Source of the DNA: Bradyrhizobiaceae bacterium | GTDB taxonomy: Bacteria > Pseudomonadota > Alphaproteobacteria > Rhizobiales > Xanthobacteraceae | DNA length: 64,000 bases | Direction: 5' to 3' | NCBI GenBank assembly: GCA_947481685.1 | Contig: CANKHA010000008.1 | Location: forward strand, 1-64,000 | Part shown: piece by piece, positions 18,776 to 28,546 of the stretch | Numbering within the stretch: the first letter of the stretch is position 1 | Layout of the letters: the number at the start of each line of letters is the position of its first letter | Position numbers and translations under genes: made by a program | Notes under the pieces: generated by a model | What the model saw: the letters and a program-made list of their open reading frames with translations, nothing else | Told to the model about the DNA's origin: nothing | The model's database searches: none

Positions 18776-19954
18776 ATGCTTGAGAAGGCCAAACAACTGG
18801 TTGCCCCCTCGCTGCGCAGCGATGTACCGCCCTTCATTGTGATGGACGTGATGGCGGCGGCGGCCAGAATCGAGGCCGACGGCGGCCGGGTGATTCACAT
18901 GGAGGTCGGGCAGCCTGCGGCCTCCGCGCCTGCCACGGCGCTTGCGGCGGCGCGGGCAGCGTTATCGGGCAGTTATCTCGGCTATACCGAAGCGCTCGGA
19001 ATCCCGTCGCTGCGGCAACGCATCGCGCGTCACTATGGCGAGCAATATGGTCTCGCGCTCGACCCCGCCCGCGTGGTCGTGACCACCGGCTCGTCCGGCG
19101 GATTCATTCTCGCGTTTCTGGCGCTGTTCGAAGCGGGCGACCGCGTTGCGCTTGCCAATCCCGGCTATCCGCCATACCGGCACATTCTTTCCGCGCTCGG
19201 TTGCGAGCCGGTGTTGATCGCGACCTCTGCCGAAACACGCTGGGCGATGACGGCGGAAGCGCTGTTGGTGGAACATCGCCGCAAGCCGCTCAAGGGCGTG
19301 ATGATTGCCAGTCCGGCAAATCCAACCGGCACAATGATGGATGCTTCAGCGCTGCGCGTTCTGATTGAAGCAGCGGAGGCCGAAGGCATCCGCGTGATCT
19401 CCGACGAGATCTATCACGGGCTGGACTACGCCTTTCCCGCGGAGACCGCGGTCAAGCTGTCATCCAATGTCACGGTGGTGAATTCCTTCTCGAAATATTT
19501 CTGCATGACCGGCTGGCGTGTCGGCTGGCTCGTCGTGCCCGAAACTCTGGTGCGGCCGATCGAACGGCTGCAGCAAAATCTCGCGATCTCGGTGCCGACG
19601 CTGTCGCAGATCGCCGCGGAAGCCGCATTCGACGGCCGCGAGGAAATGGAAACGGTGAAACACGGCTATGAGGAAAACCGGCGTATTCTGCTCGAGGGTT
19701 TGCCGAAGGTCGGCCTCGACCGTTTCCTGCCGGTGGACGGCGCGTTTTATCTCTACGCCGATGTCTCGCGCTTCACGCAGGACAGTCTCGATTTCGCGAA
19801 GCGCATGCTGGAGCAGGCGGGCGTTGCCGCAACGCCCGGGCTCGACTTCGACCCGCTGCACGGCAAGGAATTTTTGCGCTTCAGCTACGCCGGTTCAGCC
19901 GACGACATGCGCGAGGCGGTGGCGCGGATCGGGGATTGGTTGGAGAGAGAATGA
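18776..19954 (+). CDS. PLP-dependent class I/II aminotransferase
   Basis: A 392-residue fold-type I aminotransferase. Landmarks: MEVGQPAASAP (substrate Gly region), SYLGYTEALGIPSLR, the phosphate-binding TTGSSGGFILAFLALF, ANPGYPPYRH, SPANPTGTM with the conserved Asn, SDEIYHGLDY with the Asp and Tyr that contact PLP, and the Schiff-base Lys in NSFSKYFCMTGWRVGW; the final Arg is in FLRFSYAG. The substrate cannot be told; the closest general type is aspartate/aromatic aminotransferase-like. The ATG at 18776 gives the usual N-terminal helix. The next gene overlaps its end. Confidence 0.93.
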   Translation: MLEKAKQLVAPSLRSDVPPFIVMDVMAAAARIEADGGRVIHMEVGQPAASAPATALAAARAALSGSYLGYTEALGIPSLRQRIARHYGEQYGLALDPARVVVTTGSSGGFILAFLALFEAGDRVALANPGYPPYRHILSALGCEPVLIATSAETRWAMTAEALLVEHRRKPLKGVMIASPANPTGTMMDASALRVLIEAAEAEGIRVISDEIYHGLDYAFPAETAVKLSSNVTVVNSFSKYFCMTGWRVGWLVVPETLVRPIERLQQNLAISVPTLSQIAAEAAFDGREEMETVKHGYEENRRILLEGLPKVGLDRFLPVDGAFYLYADVSRFTQDSLDFAKRMLEQAGVAATPGLDFDPLHGKEFLRFSYAGSADDMREAVARIGDWLERE

Positions 19955-20733
19955 TGACCGAAGTGAAGCTGCCGATTTTCCTCACCGCCTGGCAAAGCTG
20001 GCGGGGCGGGTGGCGCGCTATGCGCGCCATGCCGAAGATGACAACAATTCTGTTCGTGTTGATAGTCGCGGATTTCGTTCTTGACCTGCTACTCGCGCCG
20101 GAGGAATTCGAGGGGCTTGTAGTTTGGCGACAGCTCGCGCGGTTAGCGTTGGTGGTTCTATTGAGCCTTCTCTTTACTCCGCCGTGCATCGCCTTTTATC
20201 GCTATTTGCTGCTTGGAGAAGTTACGCAGCGTTATGTGCTCGATTTCTCCAGCCCTCGCACGCGCATGTATTTTTGCTACACTGCCGTCTTCGCTTGCGT
20301 TTCCGCTGTGTGCCTTAATTTGACCGAAACGGCGGGAGCATTTTTGAGTGCGATGGGGTTCATTACAAGCGCGCTCGTCTTGTTGTTTCCCCAAATGCTG
20401 TTTCCCGCTATTGCGATCGATGCGCCGCAAGCCGACATTGCAAATGCTTTTCAGGATATCCGACCGCGTGCGCTGGTGATCGGTGCCGTCGCAGTGCTGT
20501 TGTGGATACTCGTTCCGTACGCGCTTGTTTTCGTATTTGGGTTTTTGCTCGTGCTTTTATTTGAACTAGCAACTGGCGTCGAACTTCCAGCGCCGAGCGG
20601 CACACTGATGGCGGCTCCTCTCGTAGTCTTCTATTTTGTTTTCGTCATGATCTGGCTTGAAATCACCACGCGTTTTTATCGTGCCTGGGCACATCGTCTG
20701 GGACGGCCGGCCGGTATCGTGGATCAAATTTGA
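19951..20733 (+). CDS. multi-pass inner membrane protein of unknown function
   Basis: A 260-residue protein with about five or six hydrophobic segments (around ILFVLIVADFVLDLLLA, LALVVLLSLLFTPPCIAFY, YTAVFACVSAVCLNL, FITSALVLLFPQMLFPAIAI, IGAVAVLLWILVPYALVFV and VVFYFVFVMIWLE). Residues 1-35 are amphipathic. It starts within the stop of the aminotransferase gene (ATGATGA) and follows a GAGAGAG site, so it is translationally coupled to it. I do not recognise the family and see no transporter signature. Codon use is less GC-rich than neighbours. Confidence 0.75.
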   Translation: MMTEVKLPIFLTAWQSWRGGWRAMRAMPKMTTILFVLIVADFVLDLLLAPEEFEGLVVWRQLARLALVVLLSLLFTPPCIAFYRYLLLGEVTQRYVLDFSSPRTRMYFCYTAVFACVSAVCLNLTETAGAFLSAMGFITSALVLLFPQMLFPAIAIDAPQADIANAFQDIRPRALVIGAVAVLLWILVPYALVFVFGFLLVLLFELATGVELPAPSGTLMAAPLVVFYFVFVMIWLEITTRFYRAWAHRLGRPAGIVDQI

Positions 20734-20741
20734 GAGTTCGG

Positions 20742-20850
20742 CCTCTCCCCGCTTACGGGGAGAGGTGAAGTGCCAGAGCTCGTAGGGCGGATCAGCGAAG
20801 CGTGATCCGCCTGTCCCATGACGCGGCGCAATACGCTTCGCTATTGCGCC
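20742..20850. repeat. composite of three consecutive hairpin repeats
   Basis: Three inverted repeats in a row: 20742-20765 (CCTCTCCCCG / CGGGGAGAGG type), 20786-20811 (GGCGGATCA, spacer GCGAAGCG, TGATCCGCC) and 20825-20850 (GGCGCAATA, spacer CGCTTCGC, TATTGCGCC). The last two share the same design, with 9-base arms and a spacer that is a variant of CGAAGCG/CGCTTCG. Such elements are dispersed in Hyphomicrobiales intergenic DNA. Here they lie between a forward gene ending at 20733 and the 3' end of rne and may also act as a terminator. Confidence 0.7.
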
Positions 20851-20964
20851 CTTCGCACTGAGGGTATGCGCGAAGCGGTGAGGGGAATCGGCGCTTGGAT
20901 GGCGCAGCAACCGCGGTTGCGAAGGAAGGCGAGACGGCGTTGTCGCCGCCTCGATACGTGATCG

Positions 20965-23964
20965 TTATTCGCCCAGCAGACGCTTCGCCCACCAGCCTGT
21001 CTTGCGCGGCTTGGTTTCGTCCGCTGCTTCGGTGGCAGGCGCCGGTGATGTACTCACCACAGCCGGAGCAGCCTGCGGCATCGGGACAGGCGCGAAGCCC
21101 TGACCGGACGTAAAGGTCGGTGCGGGTTCGCGCACGGTAGAACGGCGCTTCGGTGCTTCTGCCTCGATAGCCGGAACGGGTTGCGCCATCGCCGTGGGCT
21201 GACGTTCCGGGATATCCCGGCTCATCGATCCTAGTTCCTGTCCGACTGCGGACGGTTCGATCCGCGGCGTTGGGGTGCTTTCGACGATGTCGTTGTCCTG
21301 CGCGTATTGCGGCGCGCCATTTTCGTCCTGGCCGCCGTTTTCTCCAGCGCCATTGTCTCCAGGGCTGTTCGGATCGCGATCACGCCTATTGCGGCGTCCA
21401 CCCCGGCGGCCACGACGCCTGCGGCGTGGTTCACCGTCACGCGGCGGCCGGCCGTTGTCGCCGTTTTGCGCGCTGCGTTCGCCATTCTCGGACGCAGGCT
21501 CGCTGCCATTCTCCTGAGGTTGGTCGTGATCGTCGCCGGCGTGCTCGTCGCTGCGCTCGCCCTCATGGGCCTGCACGGCGCCTTCGCGCTGGCTGCCCGG
21601 CTCGCGCGGTTCGCGGCCTTCGCCGACACCGCGCCGTCCGCGCCTGCGACGGCGCTTGCGACGCGGACCGGTGCCGTCTTCGCGTGGACTTTCGGCTTGC
21701 GCTTCGGCGGTTTCCGTTTCGCTTTCGGTATCGCCCTCGCTCTCGTTCTCGCTCTCGCTTTCGGTGCCGCTCTCGCCCTCGGCCTCGCTCTCCGCCTCGT
21801 CCTCGAATTCCTCGTCGTCTTCTTCCTCGACCATCGGTGCGAAGGCAACCGGTTGGGCTGCGAGCAGCGCCTTGGCGGCTTCCACTGTATGGACCTGCTC
21901 GCCGCGATCGATCGCGAACGAAACCTGGCCGGTGATGCTCGGATCTGTCGTGATGGTCAGCGTGACGCGGAATCGCTCTTCGAGGCTGCGCAAATGCGCG
22001 CGCTTGTGGTTGAGCACATAGATCGCGACTTCGGCGCGCGTGCGCACGATCAGGCTATGCGTAGCCCCCTTGATCAGCGTTTCTTCCAGCGAGCGCAACA
22101 ATTGCAATGCGACCGACGCGACCGAACGAACGTGCCCGCTGCCGCCGCAGGCCGGGCATTTCTCCGTCGAGCTTTCCAGCACGCTGGTGCGGATGCGCTG
22201 GCGCGACATTTCGAGCAGGCCGAAATGCGAGATGCCGCCGACCTGGATACGCGCACGGTCGTGCTTCAGGCACTCCTTCACCTTGCGCTCGACCGAACGG
22301 TTGTTGCGCTTCTCCTCCATGTCGATGAAGTCGATGACGATCAAACCCGCGAGGTCGCGCATACGCAGCTGGCGCGCGACTTCTTCGGCTGCTTCGAGGT
22401 TGGTCTTCAGCGCCGTATCTTCGATATGGTGTTCTTTGGTGGCGCGGCCGGAGTTGACGTCGATCGCAACCAGCGCTTCGGTCTGGTTGATCACGATGTA
22501 GCCGCCCGAACGCAATTGCACGGTCGGCGAGAACATCGCGTCGAGCTGGCTCTCGATGCCGTAGCGCGTGAACAGCGGCTGGACATCCTTGTAGAGCTTC
22601 ACATTCTTCGCATGGCTCGGCATGAGCATGCGCATGAAGTCCTTGGCGTCCTTGTAGGCTTCCTCGCTCGAGACGATGACTTCGTCGATTTCCTTGTTGT
22701 AGAGATCGCGGATCGAACGTTTGACCAGCGAACCTTCTTCATAGGTGAGCTTCGGCGCGGTGGATTTCAACGTCAGGTCGCGCACGGTCTCCCACATCCG
22801 CAGGAGATATTCGAAATCGCGCTTCACTTCGGTCTTGGTGCGGCTCGCGCCTGCGGTGCGCAGGATCACGCCCATGCCTTCCGGCACTTCCAGGTCCTGT
22901 GCAATTTCCTTCAGCCGCTTGCGATCGGTGGAGTCGGTGATTTTGCGGCTGATGCCGCCGCCGCGCGCGGTGTTCGGCATCAGAACCGAATAACGGCCGG
23001 CGAGGGAGAGATAGGTGGTCAGCGCCGCGCCCTTGGTGCCGCGCTCTTCTTTCACAACCTGCACCAGCATCACTTGCCGGCGCTTGATCACTTCCTGAAT
23101 TTTGTATTGCCGGCGGCCGCGATGCGAGCGTTCCGGCATTTCTTCCATGGCATCGGCGCCACCGACGGATTCCACCGGCGCTTGTTCGTGCTCGCCGTCT
23201 TCGTCGTGACCGTGATCGTCGCCATGGGAGTCAGTATCGACCCGCTCGGTGGCTTCGGCAGGTTCCGTGGACTCTGCCTGCTGGATCATCCCGATCGGCT
23301 CTTCGGGCGTGAGCTCGGCATCGTGCAGATCGTCGTGAGGATGCGGATGAGAGACCATTTCCATCCTGGTCTCGGACGGATCTTCCGTCTCCGCCTGCTG
23401 GATCAGCCCGATCGGTTCTTGCGGGGTGAGATCGCCGGACGCCAGATGCTCCGGCGTCGAGGGCATCACCAGAGGATCGGCGATGTCATCGGCTCGAAAC
23501 TCGGAGGGCGCTTCGCCCTGCAACATGTCGGTGACGGTGTCGCTGGAGGCTTCCGTGTCATGCGCGTCGTCGATCGGCGCGCTCTTGACGGATCTGTCCT
23601 GGCGTTGCGCACCGCGGTTGCGGCCTCCGCGACGGCGACCCGCGCGCTTTTCGTCCTCGTCGTCGGCGTCGCGCGCCGCGCGCTCGAGGTCCTCAATCAG
23701 AGCCTGCCGGTCGGCGACAGGAATTTGATAGTAGTCAGGATGGATTTCGGAGAAGGCGAGGAAGCCGTGGCGGTTGCCGCCGTAATCGACGAAGGCGGCC
23801 TGAAGCGACGGCTCCACGCGCGTCACCTTGGCAAGATAGATATTGCCGCGAAGTTGTTTACGGGTGGCAGACTCGAAGTCGAATTCTTCTACACGGTTGC
23901 CGCGCAGAACCACCACCCGGGTTTCTTCCGGGTGGGTCGCGTCGATCAGCATTTTGTTGGGCAT
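20965..23964 (-). CDS. rne: ribonuclease E
   Basis: A 999-residue RNase E, the main mRNA-decay and RNA-processing endonuclease and degradosome scaffold. The S1 domain starts at QLRGNIYLAKVTRVEPSLQAAFVDYG and is split by a long acidic insertion (about residues 95-285), typical of alphaproteobacteria, containing two copies of LTP(Q/E)EPIG(L/M)IQQAE. The DNase I-like catalytic domain has VAIDVNSGR and LIVIDFIDM with the two metal-binding Asp residues, and the zinc-link CPACGGSGHV. The C-terminal third is disordered: acidic Glu/Ser runs, Arg-rich RNA-binding blocks (RKRRRRRGRRG, RRRRRGRRGGRRNRRDRD) and the terminal GWWAKRLLGE, a probable partner-binding site. The ATG at 23964 gives the normal MPNKMLIDATH start. 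Confidence 0.96.
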   Translation of the reverse strand: MPNKMLIDATHPEETRVVVLRGNRVEEFDFESATRKQLRGNIYLAKVTRVEPSLQAAFVDYGGNRHGFLAFSEIHPDYYQIPVADRQALIEDLERAARDADDEDEKRAGRRRGGRNRGAQRQDRSVKSAPIDDAHDTEASSDTVTDMLQGEAPSEFRADDIADPLVMPSTPEHLASGDLTPQEPIGLIQQAETEDPSETRMEMVSHPHPHDDLHDAELTPEEPIGMIQQAESTEPAEATERVDTDSHGDDHGHDEDGEHEQAPVESVGGADAMEEMPERSHRGRRQYKIQEVIKRRQVMLVQVVKEERGTKGAALTTYLSLAGRYSVLMPNTARGGGISRKITDSTDRKRLKEIAQDLEVPEGMGVILRTAGASRTKTEVKRDFEYLLRMWETVRDLTLKSTAPKLTYEEGSLVKRSIRDLYNKEIDEVIVSSEEAYKDAKDFMRMLMPSHAKNVKLYKDVQPLFTRYGIESQLDAMFSPTVQLRSGGYIVINQTEALVAIDVNSGRATKEHHIEDTALKTNLEAAEEVARQLRMRDLAGLIVIDFIDMEEKRNNRSVERKVKECLKHDRARIQVGGISHFGLLEMSRQRIRTSVLESSTEKCPACGGSGHVRSVASVALQLLRSLEETLIKGATHSLIVRTRAEVAIYVLNHKRAHLRSLEERFRVTLTITTDPSITGQVSFAIDRGEQVHTVEAAKALLAAQPVAFAPMVEEEDDEEFEDEAESEAEGESGTESESENESEGDTESETETAEAQAESPREDGTGPRRKRRRRRGRRGVGEGREPREPGSQREGAVQAHEGERSDEHAGDDHDQPQENGSEPASENGERSAQNGDNGRPPRDGEPRRRRRGRRGGRRNRRDRDPNSPGDNGAGENGGQDENGAPQYAQDNDIVESTPTPRIEPSAVGQELGSMSRDIPERQPTAMAQPVPAIEAEAPKRRSTVREPAPTFTSGQGFAPVPMPQAAPAVVSTSPAPATEAADETKPRKTGWWAKRLLGE

Positions 23965-24581
23965 TGATTTTTCTCATAGCGGCAGCCCGGCTCGCCGGCG
24001 CCGTTGGACGCAACGGTAGCGGTGGGCGGCGCAAGGCGCGAACTGCCTGATTACTGGTGAAAACAAGGAGAGATGAGGTGTTGGCCGAAGCAGCCACAGG
24101 CGCCGATGCGGCATCGCTCACGCGCGCGGACGCACCGCGCTGGCGAGGAAGCCGGATCTTGAGGCGTATGTTGGCCATGATTTCGGGCCCTAGCGACGGC
24201 AGCACGAAAGCGGCCGTGGTTTCTGGCGCTGAGGGTTGGCGGCGACAGGCCGCCTCGCAAGGATTTCGCCTTGCGGACAATCCGGCTGTTCAACAAGGGC
24301 ATCGGCAAGGGCCAGAAGCTGGCCTGGGTGCCCACCGTATCGCCTCTTCTGGAGAACGATCAGGGAAACGATCCCTTGGGGTGGGCCTGCCGGATGTCCG
24401 AACGCGGCACAACCGGTACTAGTAACCGTCAGCAGACCTTTCTTAAGGCCGGGGGGCTCCGATAGCAAGCACGGTCTCTGGGCCGAAAAATCCGGTTACC
24501 GCCGGTGGTTACCGGGGTCGTAAGTTCCGATTCACGGTCCGGGCCTTATGGAGTAAGCAGAGGTCAGGAGGGCTGGATTCG
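23965..24581. other. divergent intergenic region between rne and the amidase gene
   Basis: About 617 bases with the two promoters and a long rne leader on the reverse strand. RNase E genes commonly have long leaders that allow autoregulation. The only structures I can point to are an inverted repeat around 24256-24275 (CGCAAGG, spacer, CCTTGCG) and GC-rich stretches. No coding frame here looks real, and the leader elements cannot be assigned by reading alone. Confidence 0.5.
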
Positions 24582-25832
24582 GTGTCTATCCGGGCGAAAA
24601 GCCTCATTTTTGCACTTGCCGCGGTTGTGGGCGCTGCCGGGCCTGGCCCGCTGGCTCCTTTGGCATGGGTGGGAACCGCCGCGGCGGCCAATTACCCGGT
24701 GGCGATCGATTTTCGAATCGGCGGCGACGAGAATCAGACCCGGTTTGTGATCGATCTCAGCGGCAGGATCGACATTCGCGCCTTCACGCTGGCCGATCCC
24801 TATCGGGTGATCGTCGACCTGCCGCAGGTGGTCTTTCAGCTCAAACCCAAGGCCGGCGACAGCGGACGCGGGTTGGTCAAGGCGTTCCGCTATGGGCTGG
24901 TGATGCAGGGCGGATCGCGCATCGTGCTCGACATGAAGAAGCCGGTACGGATCGACAAGGCCTATATTCTCGACGCCGCAGAAGGACAGCCGGCGCGGCT
25001 GATCCTCGATCTCACCGCCATCGATCGCGAGACCTTCCTGCGCACCATTGCGCAGGACAACCGCGTGGCTCCTCAGGTCAAGAAAGCCGAGTATGAGAAT
25101 AAAAGCCCGGGCGATCCCCGGCCGCTGATCGTGCTCGATCCGGGACATGGCGGCATCGACAACGGCACCCATGCCGCCAGCGGTGAAAATGAGAAATCCA
25201 TCGTGCTCAATTTTGCGCTGCTGCTGCGCGATAAGATTGAAAAAGTCGGCCGCTATCGTGTGGCGATGACGCGGACCGATGACGTATTTATCCCGCTGGC
25301 GGAGCGGGTGCGGATGGCGCGGCAACGGCAGGCGTCGCTGTTCATCTCCATCCATGCCGACGCGCTGGGGCGCGGCGATGGCGATGCGCAGGGCGCGACC
25401 ATCTACACGCTGTCGGAAACCGCTTCCGACGCGGAAGCCGGAAAGCTCGCGGAAGCCGAGAATAAAGCAGATGTGATCGCGGGCATGGATCTCTCCAGCG
25501 AGCCCGGCGATGTCGCCGACATCCTGATCGATCTCGCCCAGCGCGAGACCAAAACTTTCTCCAGCCACTTCGCCCGTAGCCTGGTGAGCGAGATCAAAAC
25601 CGTGGCCCGGATGCACAAGAACCCCATGAAATCAGCCGGGTTTCGCGTGTTGCGGGCCGCCGACGTGCCGTCGGTGCTGATCGAGCTCGGATACGTGTCG
25701 AACCGGGAAGACCTCAAGCAATTGACCTCGGAAGCATGGCGATCCCGCACGGCGGACGCAGTCGTGAGTGCGGTCGACACTTACTTCAGCACCCGGATCG
25801 CGGGCCCGCCGGCGGTCCCCTCCGGTCAATAA
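24582..25832 (+). CDS. amiC: N-acetylmuramoyl-L-alanine amidase with AMIN domain (AmiC type)
   Basis: A 416-residue exported zinc amidase that cuts the stem peptide from muramic acid, used in daughter-cell separation. It has a signal peptide (SLIFALAAVVGAAGPGPL), an AMIN domain at about residues 38-150 (TRFVIDLSGRIDIRAFTL, VIVDLPQVVFQL) for septal targeting, and an Amidase_3 domain at about 178-405 with the zinc His in LDPGHGGIDNGT, the Glu in GENEKSIVLNF, the His in SIHADALGRGD and the catalytic Glu in LIELGYVSNRED. The start is GTG at 24582, preceded by an AGGAGGG site nine bases upstream. PBP1A follows, so the two wall genes are likely co-transcribed. Confidence 0.95.
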   Translation: MSIRAKSLIFALAAVVGAAGPGPLAPLAWVGTAAAANYPVAIDFRIGGDENQTRFVIDLSGRIDIRAFTLADPYRVIVDLPQVVFQLKPKAGDSGRGLVKAFRYGLVMQGGSRIVLDMKKPVRIDKAYILDAAEGQPARLILDLTAIDRETFLRTIAQDNRVAPQVKKAEYENKSPGDPRPLIVLDPGHGGIDNGTHAASGENEKSIVLNFALLLRDKIEKVGRYRVAMTRTDDVFIPLAERVRMARQRQASLFISIHADALGRGDGDAQGATIYTLSETASDAEAGKLAEAENKADVIAGMDLSSEPGDVADILIDLAQRETKTFSSHFARSLVSEIKTVARMHKNPMKSAGFRVLRAADVPSVLIELGYVSNREDLKQLTSEAWRSRTADAVVSAVDTYFSTRIAGPPAVPSGQ

Positions 25833-25967
25833 CCCTTTCAAGGTTACGAGCCTCAGTTTAAACATAAAATGGCGCGACTCATCCGGCTGCCAAAGGCTCG
25901 GGCAACTCGGACGGCCGGGCAGGGGCTGCAGCGAAAAATCGTCGCGCTGGAATGGGATAGCTCAGCT

Positions 25968-28499
25968 ATGAAGCTGGTACTGCGTTTCCTCGGGTTTCTG
26001 TTCACGGCAGGAACGATCCTGTTCCTGGTCGGCGTGGCGGGCGCGGCTGTGCTTCTTTGGCACTTCTCCCAGGATCTGCCGGACTATTCCCAGTTGCAGG
26101 ATTACGAGCCGCCGGTGATGACTCGCGTGCATGCGGCCGATGGATCGCTGGTGGCGGAATACGCCAATCAGCGCCGTCTCTACATTCCGATCCAGGCCGT
26201 GCCGAAGATGGTGATCAACGCTTTTCTCTCGGCCGAGGACAAGAATTTCTACGAGCACAACGGCCTCGACTACACGGGCATGGCCCGCGCCGCGGTGTTT
26301 TTGGTGCAGAATTACGGTTCGAGCCGCCGGCCGCAGGGCGCCTCGACCATTACCCAGCAGGTCGCGAAGAACTTTCTCCTCACCAACGAGCTGTCGTTCG
26401 ATCGCAAGATCAAGGAAGCGATGCTCGCGCTCAAGATCGAACGCACCTATTCCAAGGACAAGATCCTCGAGCTTTATCTGAACGAGATCTATCTCGGTCT
26501 CGGTGCTTACGGCATCGCGGCGGCCTCGCTGATCTATTTCGACAAGTCGGTGCATGAGTTGACAGTGCAGGAGGCTGCTTACCTCGCGGCGCTGCCGAAG
26601 GCGCCAAGCGACCTCAATCCTTATCGTCAACGCGAGCGCGCAACCGAGCGCCGCAATTACGTGCTCGATCGCATGGTCGAGAACGGCTATCTCAGCGCGA
26701 AAGACGGCGAAACGGCCAAGAAAGCGCCACTCGACATCACCGCACGTCCCACCGGCGCGCATATTTTCGCCGCGGAATATTTTGCCGAAGAAGTGCGGCG
26801 CGAAATTTACGACCGCTATGGCGCCAAGAAGCTCTACGAGGGCGGCTTGTCGGTTCGCGCCACGCTCGATCCGAAACTTCAGGTGGTCGCGCGCAAGGCG
26901 CTGGTCGATGGCTTCGTCCAGTTCGACGAGAACCAGGGCTGGCGCGGTCCGGTGCAGACGATCGAACTGACCGGCGATTGGGGCGTCACGTTGGCGGATG
27001 TCCGCTCGCTGTCGGATATCGCGCCGTGGCGCATGGCCGTGGTGCTTGAAATTGGCGAACAGACCGCGCGCATCGGCTTCCAGCCGTCGCGTGGACCGAC
27101 CGGCGCCGTGTCGAAGGAACGTGACGTCGGCATTGTGCCGCTCGACGGCGTGAAATGGGCAAAAGCCGCTGCCGGTCCGAGCAAAGGCCGCGTGCCCGCG
27201 AAGGTGTCGCAGGTGCTCAATCCCGGCGACGTGATTTATGTCGATCCGCTGATCGAAAAGGACGGCAAGGCGAAAGACGGCATGTATCGTCTCCGCCAGG
27301 TGCCGGAAATTTCCGGCGCCATCCTCGCCATGGATCCGCTGACCGGGCGCATCCTCGCGATGGTCGGCGGCTTCTCCTACGACCAGAGCCAGTTTAACCG
27401 CGCGACGCAGGCGCTGCGTCAACCGGGCTCAGCGTTCAAACCGATCGTTTACGCCACCGCGCTCGACAACGGCTACACGCCGTCGTCGGTGGTGCTCGAT
27501 GCACCGCTCGAGATCGATCAGGGTCCCGGGCAGGAGACCTGGAAACCGGAAAACTACGAAGGCAAGTTTTACGGCCCTTCGACGCTGCGCTTCGGCATCG
27601 AACACTCGCGTAACGTGATGACGGTGCGATTGGCGCAGGACATCGGAATGCCGCTGATCGCGGACTACGCCAAACGGTTCGGCGTCTATGACGATCTGCC
27701 GGCTTACCTGTCGTTCTCGCTCGGCGCCGGCGAGACCACGCTGCTGCGCATGGTGACCGCCTATTCGATGCTCGACAATGGCGGCAAGCGCGTGAAGCCG
27801 ACGCTGATCGATCGCATCCAGGATCGTTACGGGCACACCATCTTCCGCCACGACGAGCGTGAATGCCGCGCTTGCGATGCCGAGAAATGGGCCGATCAGC
27901 CCGAGCCGACGCTTGTCGATCGCCGTGAACAGGTGCTCGATCCAATGACTGCCTATCAGATCACGTCGATGATGGAAGGCGTCGTTCAGCGCGGCACAGC
28001 CACGGTGATGAAAGACCTGGGCAAGCCGCTCGCCGGCAAGACCGGCACCACCAACGATGCCAAGGACGTCTGGTTCATCGGCTTCTCGCCCGATCTCGCC
28101 GTCGGCGTCTATCTCGGTTACGACAAGCCGCGGTCTATCGGCTCCAGGGCGACCGGCGGCGGTTTGGCTGCGCCGATCGCGAAGGCCTTCCTCAAGGTCG
28201 CACTCGCCAACAAGCCGGCGGTGCCGTTCCGCGTGCCGGCAGGCATCAAGCTCATCCGTGTCGATCCCAAGACCGGCGTGCGCGTCGGGCCCGGCCAGCC
28301 ATCCATTCTGGAGGGCTTCAAGCCAGGCACCGCGCCACCCGATGGCGGCTATGCCTCTGCCGATTACGGCGGTGGTACCAGCCTCGGCTATCCGAGCCCG
28401 GGCGGTGGCGCTCCCACCAGCACCGGCGGTGGCCGGGGATGGTCGGTTACGCCTCAGGACGACCGCAACATTCGCCGCGGGCCTGGCGGACTGTACTAA
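25968..28499 (+). CDS. mrcA: penicillin-binding protein 1A (bifunctional glycosyltransferase/transpeptidase)
   Basis: An 843-residue peptidoglycan synthase anchored by one helix (FLGFLFTAGTILFLVGVAGAAVLL). The GT51 domain has SAEDKNFYEHNGLDY (catalytic Glu), GASTITQQVAKNFLL and ELYLNEIYLGLGAYG. After an OB-like insertion, the transpeptidase domain has SxxK in RQPGSAFKPIV, SRN in EHSRNVMTVRL and KTGTTND. The end is Gly/Pro-rich and probably disordered. I chose the ATG at 25968 because the membrane helix follows at once, as in homologues; an ATG 33 codons earlier would add an unusual basic segment. It lies downstream of the amidase gene. Confidence 0.95.
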   Translation: MKLVLRFLGFLFTAGTILFLVGVAGAAVLLWHFSQDLPDYSQLQDYEPPVMTRVHAADGSLVAEYANQRRLYIPIQAVPKMVINAFLSAEDKNFYEHNGLDYTGMARAAVFLVQNYGSSRRPQGASTITQQVAKNFLLTNELSFDRKIKEAMLALKIERTYSKDKILELYLNEIYLGLGAYGIAAASLIYFDKSVHELTVQEAAYLAALPKAPSDLNPYRQRERATERRNYVLDRMVENGYLSAKDGETAKKAPLDITARPTGAHIFAAEYFAEEVRREIYDRYGAKKLYEGGLSVRATLDPKLQVVARKALVDGFVQFDENQGWRGPVQTIELTGDWGVTLADVRSLSDIAPWRMAVVLEIGEQTARIGFQPSRGPTGAVSKERDVGIVPLDGVKWAKAAAGPSKGRVPAKVSQVLNPGDVIYVDPLIEKDGKAKDGMYRLRQVPEISGAILAMDPLTGRILAMVGGFSYDQSQFNRATQALRQPGSAFKPIVYATALDNGYTPSSVVLDAPLEIDQGPGQETWKPENYEGKFYGPSTLRFGIEHSRNVMTVRLAQDIGMPLIADYAKRFGVYDDLPAYLSFSLGAGETTLLRMVTAYSMLDNGGKRVKPTLIDRIQDRYGHTIFRHDERECRACDAEKWADQPEPTLVDRREQVLDPMTAYQITSMMEGVVQRGTATVMKDLGKPLAGKTGTTNDAKDVWFIGFSPDLAVGVYLGYDKPRSIGSRATGGGLAAPIAKAFLKVALANKPAVPFRVPAGIKLIRVDPKTGVRVGPGQPSILEGFKPGTAPPDGGYASADYGGGTSLGYPSPGGGAPTSTGGGRGWSVTPQDDRNIRRGPGGLY

Positions 28500-28546
28500 T
28501 CCGCTTCTCCGTTGCTTTACCCTCCAGCACGAACTAGATCACACGC

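Noticed and set aside
21307-23967. An 886-codon open frame opposite rne
   Set aside because: Low-complexity translation produced by the antisense of rne; no family features.
24051-24468. Possible small genes in the rne/amiC gap
   Set aside because: Several overlapping frames on both strands are open, but none has a convincing start site, codon pattern or domain.
25962-27422. A 486-codon reverse frame within the PBP1A gene
   Set aside because: Shadow of a clear PBP1A; no domain content.
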